DNA from: Zeugodacus cucurbitae
Taxonomy: Eukaryota; Arthropoda; Insecta; Diptera; Tephritidae
Direction of reading: 5' to 3'
Assembly (NCBI RefSeq): GCF_028554725.1
Contig: NC_071670.1
Span: 50,519,501 to 50,583,500, forward strand
DNA length: 64,000 nucleotides
Below the pieces are notes generated by a model that did no database searches, was not told where the DNA came from, and was given only the letters and a program-made list of their open reading frames with translations. Shown piece by piece: positions 49,066 through 60,747 of the stretch (its first letter is position 1; every line of letters begins with the position of its first letter). The translations under genes and the position numbers were made by a program.

Positions 49066-51140
49066 TATGTAGATTACTAAAGCCATCTATTAGATAGACC
49101 TTTTTATCGTCCATGTAGGATATATTGTATTCCAGTCGGTATTAGTTGGTATCAGGTTTTTAGTTTGGCCAAAAACAATCTCTTCAAAATAATCTATAAA
49201 TGCTTTAGTAGTGCCTCCGGTATGTTAATCCCATAAATGTTAATCTCATAAATCGGAGCTAAAAGCTCACTAAATAACTGTCAAGTTGCAAACGTCAAAA
49301 TATTATTATAACATTATATCCTCTCTCACACACACAAACAACCACAAATCAACCTGCAAATGTTTGTGTTTCACATATTTCCTAATTTGCTATGCCATTG
49401 GTAACAGACACAACAATCAGCAATGCAGCAGCTGCCAACCGTACACAAACATTTATTCACTTTGTCACACACACACACAGACACATACACACATTAACAG
49501 CGCCACACTTGCATTTGATGAATTTATGAACGTGTGCAAATTATGATTTGATTAAATACATGGACTTACCTATGTTTAGTTGTTGTTATAGAATCGGATG
49601 CTGGATATTGTTGTTGTGATGTGTGATTTTATTATGCATATGTATTTGTTGTTTTTGTACTGAGAGCTGTTGATGAAGGATGGATGCAGGTGTTTGTTGT
49701 TGTTATTGTTGTAAATACAGAGCTGCTGGCAATAAACACATTGGTATGCATAGAATAGTACTACAACAGCTTGTAGGTGTAAGAGCGGATATCGTCTTCT
49801 CCGTCAATCCGTCGTCTACAACAATGCATGTGGCATGTGTTGCATAAGTTTATATACACTCCACAGCAGTTATACAATGCGAAGCAATGAATTATTGCCA
49901 ACAGGCCACCCGCTAGACAATTAGTAGTCTACAAGTACACGTTGTGTTGTAAGCGTTTATTATTATTGTTGTTGTTGTGCGGAAATTAAAGCAATTGAAC
50001 CATAACAAAATCGCCACATACATTAAGTTAACTGCCAACCGCACAGGTTGCAACGCACACACACGATTATATGCACCTGCAACATGCATGTATACTTGCC
50101 ACATGCAACTTGCCACTTGCCACTTGCGGAATGTGTGCGTAGCTTGTGACTTTCATGTTGTTTGCTGCAACGGCTTTTGTTTGTTGCCATTGTTGCTGGC
50201 GCTCGTCTCTCGTTATTGCCGTTATGGCCACTGGCTGTCGGCTGTTCATAATAAATGCCCCCGTCCAGTAGGTGTGTTATACAATTGTCATATAAATTTG
50301 CAGCCAATTTGAATGAGTGATGAATAACCGGATGTGCATATGTGTTTGCCAGCTGGAGCCCAAAATGTACATACATACATATGTACTTGCTAATATGCAT
50401 TTAAGCGATAAAATCGCTTGCGAATTGGTGCGAACTGCTGCGCCCCATGTTGGGACATATGAGTGTGTGAGCTTTGCTTCTTGTACGCATAAAGTTTATT
50501 CCATTTATTGTTATCAGTATATTCATACATGTTTGGATGTGTTATGAACATGGTGAGAATTACTAGTGAAATGAAGGAAAAAAATCTTTAGTTTCTTGAA
50601 AATTTATTAAAATTGAAAAATTGAAATATTTTTATCAAATTATATTTAAACTTAAAAAAATATATGTGGCAACTCTTCGCAAAAAAACAACTTTTAGAAT
50701 TCTTCAATTTTTTCGTGTAAAATGTTTGAAACATTCTATTATTTTATTTATTTTATCAACTAAATTAAATTAAACATTGTAAACAGCTGGTAACTCTTTA
50801 AAAACATTTTTAACTGTAGTATTTTTCATAATTAGGTGGTTTCCAAATTTTTATTTTTTCTTACCCATTTTAGTATTTAGAATTCTTAAACAGGTGGCAA
50901 CAGTCATACAGTTTTTTCATTGAAAGAAATGTCCTCAGTTCGTTCGTTATATTGTAGAGCTTCTTTATATTAATACTTTGTTTAACTTTAAATTTTCAAA
51001 CAAGTGGCATCATAATAACTCGATTATTACACCGAACAATTCAAAAACACATGCACCCAGGCCCAGGCTGGGTTATTTTACAAAAATATCTGAGGCAATA
51101 TCTCAGCAGGTATCGGTTGATACATTCGGATTAGATTAGT
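49066..51140. other. Intergenic DNA rich in CA, GTT and CATGTATA-type short repeats
   Basis: A CA-rich microsatellite with interruptions lies at about 49466-49492. Repeated TGCCACTTGC/TGCAACATGC words cluster at 50080-50130. Two overlapping frames at 49977-50400 are products of this skew and have no domain. No host gene is supported. Confidence 0.4.
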
Positions 51141-51144
51141 AAAA

Positions 51145-52031
51145 AAACTTGATCTCACGAAACCTTACAAATGTAAATAAGTCTGACCTCAGGTGGCCCC
51201 TCAAATGGAGAGAAATTTTACTCCTGTTACCTTTCAAAATGTAAGCAAACCTGACCCCAAGTGACCTCTTTAAGTATCAACAAACTTGAACCTATGTGAT
51301 CCTCCAAATTATAAACTTATTTTATTGCTATACCCGAAGAAACTTCGAGGAAAATACTTGTCTTTTAACAAGACACAACATCAACAGTTTTGCATGTCCT
51401 GAGTTAATTTATTTTGATATTTACCCATAAGGGGAAATACCTTTAATGACACATTTTTCAGAGTGATTACTTATATAAATTATATCACTTAACACTTCAA
51501 AATATAAACCGACCTGACTTTATGTGTTACCTCAAAATTGAAATAAACCGACCTCGCGTAAACCAAACAAACTTATACCAACTTGATCTCATCTGATTTC
51601 CCAAATAGTAAACAGAATGGAAAACCAATCGTTCCCCACTTGATCTCACAAAATGTAAACAAATCTAACCTTAATGTACTACTCAAAATATACCAAAAAA
51701 TTGAAACATTCCGGGCCATATGTGAACCTTTAAAATATAAACCAACGTGACACGTGATCCCCGAAAAGATATATAAACCTGACCTCTTTTGTGACTTCAC
51801 TAACTGACAACACATGACACTTAAATGTATAAATAAATCTGAGTACATTTGACTGCTCAAAATATAAAGAAATTGGACCACGCCATAATATAAATACAAA
51901 CCTGACTGACATGGAAAAAACATCACTTCATGATATGGGCGTCAAAAGATACATTGGTTCACGCGAACCAACTAAAACGTACACAAACCTGACTCCATCT
52001 AATATCCCAAATTGTAAACAATCCTAATCTC
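51145..52031 (+). repeat. Degenerate minisatellite array, left part
   Basis: About 35-bp monomers follow the rough pattern AAACCTGACCTCACGTGACC then TCTCAAAATATAAAC. Examples begin at 51183, 51251, 51286, 51513, 51550 and 51582, giving spacings of 32-37 bp or multiples. Monomers are well diverged. The minus-strand frame at 51573-51926 is a by-product of the repetition. Confidence 0.7.
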
Positions 52032-53070
52032 AACAAGTAAGGAAAGGCTAAGTTCGGATGCAACCGAACATTTTATACTCTCGCAATTCATTTAGAGATT
52101 TACCTATATTTTCGGTGAAAAATTGCCCTTAGGCACTGAGTTCTTCATGTTTGATATCAGGGGCCTTGAAAAGTCATGGTTCGATTTTGACAATTTTTCC
52201 ATAAGTGATGTCACAGCTCAAATACAGTATTTGTGTAAAGTTTTATTTCGGTATCTTTATCGGTTCCTTATGTATACATTATAAAGTGAACAAGGATTCA
52301 AAATTGAGTTATATGGGAAGTAGACGTAGTTGTGAATTCCATATTCCATATTCCACCAGTGTCATCAGGGTGTCAAGGAAATATTATATACCAAATTTCA
52401 TTGAAATCTGTCGAGTAGTTCTTGAGATATGGTTTTTGACCCATAAGTGGGCGAGCCACGCCCATTTTCCATTTTGTTTGTTTGGTGTTTCTGACGTTTC
52501 TCGTTAGTGAGTTGGCGCACTTTAAGTAATTTTCAACCTAACCTTTGTATGGGAGGTGAGCGTGGTTATTATCCGATTTCTTTAATTTTTGGACTGTATA
52601 AGGAAACGGCTAAAAGAAACGACTGCAGAAAGTTTGGTTTATATAGCTTTATTGGTTTGCAAGATATGTACAAAAAATCTATTTGGAGGCGGGGTCACGC
52701 CCAGTTTTCCAAAAAAAAATTACATTCAAATGTGCCCCTCCCTAATGCGATCGTATGTTCCAAATGTATGTGTTTTTGGTTATCGCCATTTTGTGGGCGT
52801 GCCAGTGGTCCGATTCCGCACATCTTCGAATTTAACCTTCTTATGGTGCCAAGGAACACGTGTTCCAAGTTTCATTAAGATATCTCAATTTTTACTCAAG
52901 TTACAGCTTGCACGGACGGACATACATCCGGATTTGAACTTTACTCGTCACCCTGATCACTTTGGTATATATAACCCCATATCTAACTCGTTTAGTTTTA
53001 GGATTTACAAACAACCGTTATGTGGACAAAACTATAATACTCCCTTAGCAACTTTTGTTGCGAGAGTATA
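52032..53070 (-). mobile_element. DINE-1/INE-1-like element, copy F, inserted in the minisatellite
   Basis: Reads on the minus strand from TATACTCTCGCAACAAAAG (53070) to TTCGGTTGCATCCGAACTTA and the GCCTTTCCTTACTTG tail (52032). The GTCYG tract is reduced to a few units near 52913. Several internal deletions make it shorter than copies A, D and E. Its sequence near 52090-52200 shares a subtype with the intronic copy at 3540. Plus-strand frames of 100-160 residues in it are not genes. Confidence 0.85.
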
Positions 53071-53720
53071 AAAAGTAAACTAAACAGTCCTCACGTGATA
53101 TCACAAAATATAAACAAATTTAACGTTAACGTAGCCGGAATAGAATAAATTTAGACACCAAGTGACTTTTTAAAGTATAATCCTCCCTGACTTCACGTCG
53201 CCACTGAAATGTTTGCAAGCGTGCTACTCAAGAAAAGGTATGCAAACCTAACCCAATCTGACATCTGAAATTGGAAACCTTTAATTTACCTCACTTGACC
53301 TCACAAAATATAAAAAGATCTGATCTCACCTAACTTCTCAAAATGCCAATAAACTTAATGTTAGTTCACTTCTCAAAATATGAAAAAAATTGTGTTTGAT
53401 ATGAACCGAAATTTATTTGAAAAACCTGATACAACATTTATACAAAACTTAAATTATTCTGACTTCACCTGATCCCCTAAACATACTTCATTTCACTTGA
53501 CAATTATGTATATAAACAAAAATGTCATGTAAACCCTAAATATAAAAAAAAATAATTACTTCAATTGAGAACATAAAATTTTAGCAAAGCAGACCCCTCC
53601 AACATCCATAAAAACCTGGCACCATATGAACCCTAAAAATCTAACAAACTTAATCTTTCATGACCTCGGCCAAAATTTAAACAAAACCCTGTCAAAGGTC
53701 AATGACCTCTTTTTATTTAC
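53071..53720 (+). repeat. Degenerate minisatellite array, middle part
   Basis: The same monomer resumes immediately after the DINE-1 end, for example CCTCACGTGATATCACAAAA and CCTCACTTGACCTCACAAAA with the TATAAAC spacer. Orientation is unchanged from the left part. Confidence 0.68.
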
Positions 53721-53739
53721 ATTTTTGTTTAGTTACCTA

Positions 53740-54075
53740 AATTTTATGATTTAATGTAATGTGAGAACTGTTTATGTAAGGTTTACTTACCTTTAGAGAA
53801 GTCACGTGAGATGAAATTTGCCTAAATGTGATAGCTTTACGTGTGTTTGTATTTTGAGCGTTCAATTGAGATCAGGTTTCTTTCAAATTTGAAGAGTCCG
53901 GGGAACTCAGGTTTACTTATTTTCGTTGGGTTCCATGGGGTCAGGTTTGTTTAAATTGCATAGTTTCACCTGAAAGTTATGTTTATTAGCTTGAGTGGTC
54001 AAGTGATTTCCGATTTGTTTACAAATTGAGATAATGTCGGTTAACTTTTTAAGGAGTATGTTAGTTATTTAGGAG
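53740..54075 (-). repeat. Minisatellite array, inverted right part
   Basis: The monomers now read as the reverse complement on the plus strand (for example GGTTTACTTACCTTTAGAG and GGGGTCAGGTTTGTTTAAAT). The array therefore contains an orientation switch between about 53710 and 53760. Confidence 0.62.
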
Positions 54076-56560
54076 TTATATTAAGTCAAGTTAGGATTTG
54101 CGGGAAGTATACAGATTTTCGCGAGCGTATATTTGCTTAATTCAAAAAGTAGATAAATCAACGTAGAACCTGTGAGAAGGGCCTCTCGAACTACAATACA
54201 TACTGGATGGAGACGAAGTAATAGAATAAATCGGATTGTTTCGATAATCGTGTCTTTTGTTCTTTTGTAAACAAAATATTTTTTGACACTTTTTGGAACT
54301 TTTAAAAGAGGAAACCTTCATAGGTCACCTTGTGCACACATCCAGAGATAAGACCTTTTTACATAATCTCGGATTATTGCTTTCTTATTAGCTTCCACTA
54401 GAAGATTTGTAGTTCCGACCTTAATTTATCAAAGGATTTGTCAAAAAAGTGCAAACAGCAAATGCAGTTAGAAGAGAATTGCTAATTGAAAAATTAATAA
54501 ACGATTTACTCGTGCAACGCGCAAAAGTAAATAAATTTACAGCTTAGTGACCTTTTAGTATATAAAATGCAAAAAAAAAACAAAATTTCCTAGGCGTGAA
54601 AAATATCAACGAAGAAATTAATTATGGTCTCTGCAAGAAAACGCACCGAAAGCAAAGCGAATGCAAATAAAATGCAAAATAAGCAAAATGCAAAAACGAA
54701 ATTAAATAATTAACGCGAGGAAAAAAATCGCAAGCAAAAACGCTTAGCACTTTGAACTAGCGGCAGCAGCAAAGCGAGTAAATAAAAAGTAACGGTAATA
54801 ATTATGCGCGCAAATCCGATTAAACGCACATTAAGCGCGCAAATAGTGGCAAAAGCGACAGCGACAGCGTTGCCAATGCAAATACGCAAATACCGTTGTT
54901 GGGCCACGCGCGATTTTCGCAATTGTTTGCTGAGCGCAGCGGAAAGCAAGAAAGAAGCGAAGAAGAGCTGACGCTCATACGCGCCCACAATAAATAAGCA
55001 GGCCAAAATGGCGTATGCGCAACGCAATTATTCACTTTTAATTTCAAAACTCATTAAAGCCAGCAAAAGCGGCTGAAAAAAATTTGAAGAAGAAAAATTA
55101 AAAAAAAAAAAAATTGGAAAAAATTCTGAAAAAAAATTAAAAAAAGCGCAAAAAAGTTAAAATTGCTGAAATAAAATTAATACGAAGCGACACGCGTTCA
55201 AGCGCTCACGCGTTTCTATGTGTATATGCGTGCGAAGATAATTCCTTTCGCCTTTCCACCGCTTCTTCGCTGTGTGAAAATATATTAGCTGACAGAATGC
55301 TGGACCGCCATTTTTGAAGTTGTGCGCAAAAATGCAAATGTGCGCAAAACGCTGCAACGCGCGCTGTTAATTGCGCTAAATTAGCTCGGAAGCCAACATT
55401 CTTGCACACTTTCAACACTCGCAGAAGCGCTGGAGCGCCAATATGCGCGTGTGCTCCTCATAAATTTCTAAGCCAATATAAAGTGTTTGCTGTTGGTCAT
55501 GGCCGCGCGTCGCTTCCCTCATAATACCCATCCTGGCTGCCTCATAATACGCCCGCCTCGGTTCTTCTAATAGTCGTCCTCGCAAGCAATTCGGTAAATA
55601 GCAGCGCAGCGCAGCAGCAAATGTCTGCCTGTATAAAGAAGGTACATTTGTAGGTGACAGCACTGTGTCTTGCGTCGTCCCAACTTAGTGGCACACGTCA
55701 AAGCGATTTGTTTGTTGTTGCTGAGTTGGCATTTTGGCTTTCATTTTCATTGTTCGGCATGGAATTGCCTAATTGTCAGGACGTGTTGGTCGTCAAGAGC
55801 GGATGTGCGCGTCCCAATGGTTTGTCGGTTGTCGAGAAGTTTCTAGTCTGCTGATTGTGAAGGTTCTTGCACTTCAAATTTATATTTGCTTACGTATTGT
55901 ATATGTGTGTAGGTGTGTGCGTGTGCGTGAGTCTCTGCGTGCTGGCTCTTGCCCTTTCTCAATTAATTTCAATTTCAAAATGAATTTCATTTCTCTTATC
56001 TTTGCGCGTGCAGTTGGGCAGTTAAATTGTGGCGGTCCGAAAAAAAGAAGGAAAACCTTCGAATTATGCATGTCGTGTGTTGACAAAATATTTGTCGGTA
56101 CACTGGGAAATATTGTGGATATATGTATTTGCAGTGATGAGCTACATTTTGATTTTGCTCTTCATTTTTGGAGGCCCGCTTGCTATAGTTCGGTATCGAT
56201 ATCTGTTCAGTCTTAACTGAAAATATCAGACTACAGACATAGGCAGATAATAGCCGTTAATAATGGCAGGAAATTCTCGTTATTGGATTAACCTTTGAAA
56301 CGGTCTGCCTATTTGTTAAATCATAAATGAGAATATGAGATAGACCAAATTTTGACCACATAAAAGGGTTATTTTTTATTAATTTGTTCAAAAATTATTA
56401 ATTTCATAGACTTGTAAATATTATTGTGAAAATTAACAGAACTCCCGGCATCATACACCCATAACTGTCTTATAAAGACTATCCTCTATTAGTACAATTT
56501 CAGAACACTTTGTCCGTCATAGGTAGAGAGGTAATAAACTGAAGCAATACAACCTGTGAT
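54076..56560. other. Intergenic DNA containing a GC-richer, purine-skewed island
   Basis: From about 54450 to 55660 the sequence changes character. It is rich in GCAAA/GCGCAAA/GAAGCG words, has more CpG than its surroundings and shows A-rich plus-strand skew (about 54600-55160). Minus-strand frames of 66-105 residues (54710-55663) carry no domain. The segment could be a promoter or first non-coding exon region, but I see no decisive signal. The 55.65-56.3 kb part has frames without domains. Confidence 0.4.
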
Positions 56561-56581
56561 CTATTGTGCTCTCTTCTGTAT

Positions 56582-56800
56582 TTACAACGACTCCATTAGG
56601 ACCAGCAATCTAACGAATTCTATTAAAATGCTCAGAGTAAATGAGTTGATGAGCTCCCTGCTTGGATGTATGAAACCCGGGATACTACTGCTGTCCCTGT
56701 GTAGTGCTTTACATTCTAGCATCAGGTGTGCCGGAGTTTCAGTCTCCATTTCACAGAAGTGGAAGTCGTCAGATAAGAATATTCTCAAATTGTGTTTCAT
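56582..56800 (-). pseudogene. Non-LTR retrotransposon C-terminal fragment (zinc-knuckle-like)
   Basis: The minus strand reads FHFCEMETETPAHLMLECKAL then a hydrophilic tail. This CxxC-like E.ETP.HL..EC pattern is found downstream of RNase H in insect non-LTR elements (family C.FC...ETP.HLL.EC). Only this module is recognisable. Confidence 0.6.
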
Positions 56801-57931
56801 GGTCTTCTTTTTCTCGTCGAAAACTGGTTGGGTTTAAACTGGTCATTCAGTTGGTTTATTCAAACAGATCGTTTACTTCACTTTTCCACTAAAATTACTC
56901 TAACGGTGCTCAATTTGAAGCACAATTTCTTAAAACACATAACTCTTAATTTTGGACTCTTAATTTTTAAGTAGCTAGGATTCTACGCGTAGTATAACAT
57001 TTTGTATCTTCCGACTGGAACTATAAAATAAAAGTCGGTATTAAATTTCCTGTTCTTTTACATGTGTTTACTTTGACAGTTGGCTTGGCAGCTATACCTC
57101 TATGTTGTTGTATATCTGTAATTCTAATTCCTCCACCATATAAAGCTCATATGCAAATTTCTTAAATGCAGTTCTCAAGTATATTGTGGTCTGACATTAT
57201 CTTTTTTTATGCTTCACTACATAAGGTATTGAAAGAGTCCAGTGTAGATCATCGGTCGTTCGCAATCTGATACGACACTTCCTATCATCAGTAGTAATCT
57301 TCTTCAATTGTTCTTTTCAAAAGGAAATCTCGTCAATCAATATTCAAATGATATATTCTTTCAGCGGATTGGAGAAGTTTTCATCTTATAACTAAATTAT
57401 GTTTGACATTTGAGGCAAAAGGTGGACCAGGGGAACTAGATATCGTCGTTAAAAAATTAAATGATTTTATCAGCTGACTTTGGTTTTAAGTTTGTTCATA
57501 AGCCATGCTGGAATCATATTTTCCATATTTATTTCGGATTATTGAACATTTTGTAAAAATTATTCCTCTACTAGAGGTTTCTTCAAGGTAATTGAAATTT
57601 GATTGAAATGGAGTTTTCATTTCATTGCTCATGGATTTTAATAGTCCAGAACAATTAGGTCAATACAAGAGAATCAATTACAAAATCCTCCTTCCTCTAC
57701 AGGCAAAATCACGTTCATTAATTCAACGGCATAAATAATAGAATAAGATTTTCCCGCATTAAAAATTAATTAACTGATTCTCGTACATAACCTCTTTAGT
57801 AGAGGTCACAAGACGGAATTTGACGCATTGTTTTGCCTTCTTTTCACTTTGACAAATTGAAAGTTGCGAGATTTAGTTTTTAGTAAAATTTGTGATGAGA
57901 TAACTTTCCACAAATCATTAGTAGAGCGTTA
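56801..57931. other. Intergenic, nothing recognised
   Basis: No domain, inverted repeat or RNA gene seen. Confidence 0.4.
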
Positions 57932-57933
57932 TA

Positions 57934-58190
57934 GCCTCTTCGTACTGGAGCTAATTGATCAATTAAATGGCCTTTGCTCGATTAAAGCCCTGATTTAGAT
58001 CGATTTACCATGAAATTAAATATCTCATTTTTCTACATTAACTTTTAATCCAATTTTCATCGAGTTGTAAATGAAATGAAACTCTGCGACTATGAACGTA
58101 TTTGTATATTACGCCGGCAGAGCGAAGGACAAAAACTGGTTTCTCAATCAAAATTTTAATTGATCAATTAATTTGGCTGTGCGAAACGGC
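57934..58190. mobile_element. TA-flanked MITE, AGCCTTTTCACACAG family (copy 3)
   Basis: TA at 57932-57933 and 58191-58192. The left end is GCCTCTTCGTACTGGAGC and the right end GGCTGTGCGAAACGGC, with TTGATCAATT just inside each. The interior GATCGATTTACCATG block is shared with the 3.7-kb copy. Confidence 0.8.
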
Positions 58191-58192
58191 TA

Positions 58193-59573
58193 TTAAGCCA
58201 ATTACTATTGATTATTGAGCTTCGTTTCTGATTTAAATGGGTGTTACTAAATTTCGTTGATGACTTTAATAAAAGACAATTAATTTGAAAAAATCAAAAC
58301 CATCGTCGAAGTTTCTTGAAAAAAGTTTTCTGACAAAAATATGCCTCAAAAGTTTTATTTTTTTAATTTCTGACAGAAAATAGATCTTATAAAATATATT
58401 AAATTTTATAGGGTAGCTAATTACAATCAATATTCTACAAACACATTATTTTAAGGAATCTTTAAATACCCGATTATTTTATTTCACTTATTTCTTCAAG
58501 TGTAAATTGCAACCATCAATGTTGCCAGTTAATACACTGCATGCCAAGATCAGCAAAATTTGCGCTTAATTTTCACTAAGCTTCGCTATCACGACGAAAT
58601 GTAAGCAATTGCTTGTGAAATATAGAACTACTCTTAGTTAGCGTATATTGGCGACGGAAATGTTTTAAGTAGAAAGCGCAGAGAGCAATATTAGGGCAGC
58701 CATAACGGTAAAGGAAACCCACTTAGACGAAAGCACCACTCGAGCACAACACAAATGAGCTGGATAAGTGATAGGATAATAAACTAAATGAAGTCTATTT
58801 GGATTAAGTGATATGGAAGGGAAAATCTGCTTTATGGAATTTTGAAATTTATATTTCTATAATTTATATTAAAATATATTTATATCATATTTAATTAAAC
58901 AGTTTTGCTGTAATTTAATTATGCCGATAAAGAATTTACATTAAAAATGGAATTTAATTTCTAGCTTACCAGTTAATATTTGGCGCAGAGTAGATAAAAA
59001 AATGTATTAAATTACCAATATTTGCATTTAGCTGTCAATTTAGTTGGCATTAAATAATTGGCATTTGTGTTTCGTGGAAAGTAAGTAGGTCATCAAAAAT
59101 TAACTAAATGTCATGTTAGTCACTGAAATGACATTGAGCCAAATACATATTAATTTCTAGCGCACACACACACAATTAAATACAGTTAGTTGAATAATTA
59201 ATTAAATACGCGCATTGGACTTAACTCATGCGTTTAATTTAATAATGGCTTCTAATGCGTGGGGATGAAATAAAATATTCAGTTTTGTGCATAATCGGAA
59301 AATTTCCAATATTTGTTGACATTCGCATAAATAATTAATTTCCAGAGCTTACGGCTAATTACCGCTGTTGCTTAGGAGTAAACATGTAATTCGCGTATTT
59401 CGCAGTAATTTCCACAATACCAAAAGTTAATCATTTGTGCTCGTATTTCCTTTGTTGTTTCTTTGTCTCTGTTACGCAGGGTTTGGTTTATTTTGTTCTT
59501 CGTCGATGTTAATATTAATGTTCCGAGTAATAATTTTCCATACTGAATGCTAAGCATATGTATTCTTGATATG
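58193..59573. other. Intergenic DNA, nothing coding
   Basis: Mostly AT-rich. The 58.5-59.5 kb part looks unique, with a short CA run near 59163-59172. Confidence 0.4.
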
Positions 59574-59746
59574 CAGTTCAACTTCCCTAACTCGAATCGC
59601 CATAATTCACTAAAAAACTTCGAGTTAGAGAGACTTCCGAGTTACGGAAGGTAATTTGTATGAAATTTGACTTCTATTGCCAATTAATGAGTTCGAGTTA
59701 TGGAGAACTTCGAGTTACAGAAGTTTGGGTTATGGAAGTTCTACTG
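59574..59746. mobile_element. Pogo/Tigger-like short element with internal iterated motif
   Basis: The ends CAGTTCAACTTCCCTAACTC and (inverted) CAGTAGAACTTCCATAACC match, starting with CAG as in pogo/Tigger-type elements. The interior iterates TTCGAGTTAYRGA five or so times in 173 bp. A TA follows the right end, and the left TA is not intact. Confidence 0.5.
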
Positions 59747-59748
59747 TA

Positions 59749-60743
59749 TTTTATCTCTAGACAATAATAGAGGGATGAAAATTGATGTATTGGTTATATG
59801 GCGACTAAGATAAACTAACTTCGATACCCAACACATACTTTTTTAAGAAAGCATATGCTCAAATATTACCTAATATAGACAGTGTAAGCTACATATGTGG
59901 GGGCTAGGTGAAGATATTAATTGATATCTACTGATTTCGGATCAGAAATATTCAGATATTGGAGGCCTAATTTGTGAAAATTTTATTTCGAAATGTTTAC
60001 TGATGCCTTAATTATGTATTTGTATGAAAAATGAGGAGATTTCATCAAAGACAAAAGGGAATAATAATGAATTGATTTCAGTTATTCAGTTCCGTTTTTC
60101 AGTTTTTTCGAAGTTTTAGGCGTGTATGTCCTTTCTATGATATGGCCTTTGCAATATCTCAATGCCAGTAATTTCTCCATCTCCGTTAAAAACTTGCATG
60201 CTATCTTAAAACTGTGGGATATGATAATGGGAGAAAATATCGAAGATTTTCAACATAGAAAGATCGGAGATGAAACTATGCTAACCTGAGACTATTACAC
60301 CTTTAAAAAGTTTAGATCGGTCTGGAGCCACCAAAAATGCCTAAATTCAACTCTTTGTACGGGGAAAAAGGAAATACATATCTTTCTTTCAGACTTTTTA
60401 AACATATATTTGGGGATGTCTACAGAAAAATATATCTAATATCTTAATGGAATATCAAACTCCGATTCTGTCTCATCCTCAGTTTCGATGAAAGTCGTAG
60501 TTGTTGTTGCTTTAAGGGTAGAAAGTATTCCAAAAATATTTTGAAAAATGGTACTCAGAGATATTACTTAGCTGGATAAAAATTGGGCTCTGCTCGAATT
60601 ACCTTGATTACCTTGAAAATTTTCGTAGTATCGGTTTTGGTTATAGTTTCAGCATAATTTAATTAATATTGCCATTTTTAGCTTGAGTTCAAGTCTAGGC
60701 ATAATTTAATTTTAAACTTCAACTCTAGTGCAGTTAGTTGGCC
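59749..60743. other. Intergenic, nothing recognised
   Basis: AT-rich DNA without a supported feature. Confidence 0.4.
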
Positions 60744-60747
60744 TTAA

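Noticed and set aside
49977..50400. Two overlapping frames of 111 and 125 residues on opposite strands
   Set aside because: Both arise from skewed GTT/CAA and TGCCAC-type short repeats. Neither shows a recognisable fold or signal.
52589..53071. 160-residue open frame, the longest unspliced frame outside the elongase
   Set aside because: It lies wholly within DINE-1-like copy F. Pieces of the same translation (ESLVYIALLVC..C) recur in the other copies, with stops in different places, so it reflects repeat conservation and not a protein.
54710..55027. 105-residue minus-strand frame with hydrophobic segments
   Set aside because: It overlaps other minus-strand frames of similar length in the same skewed island. 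I see no start context, domain or splice signals that distinguish it from chance.
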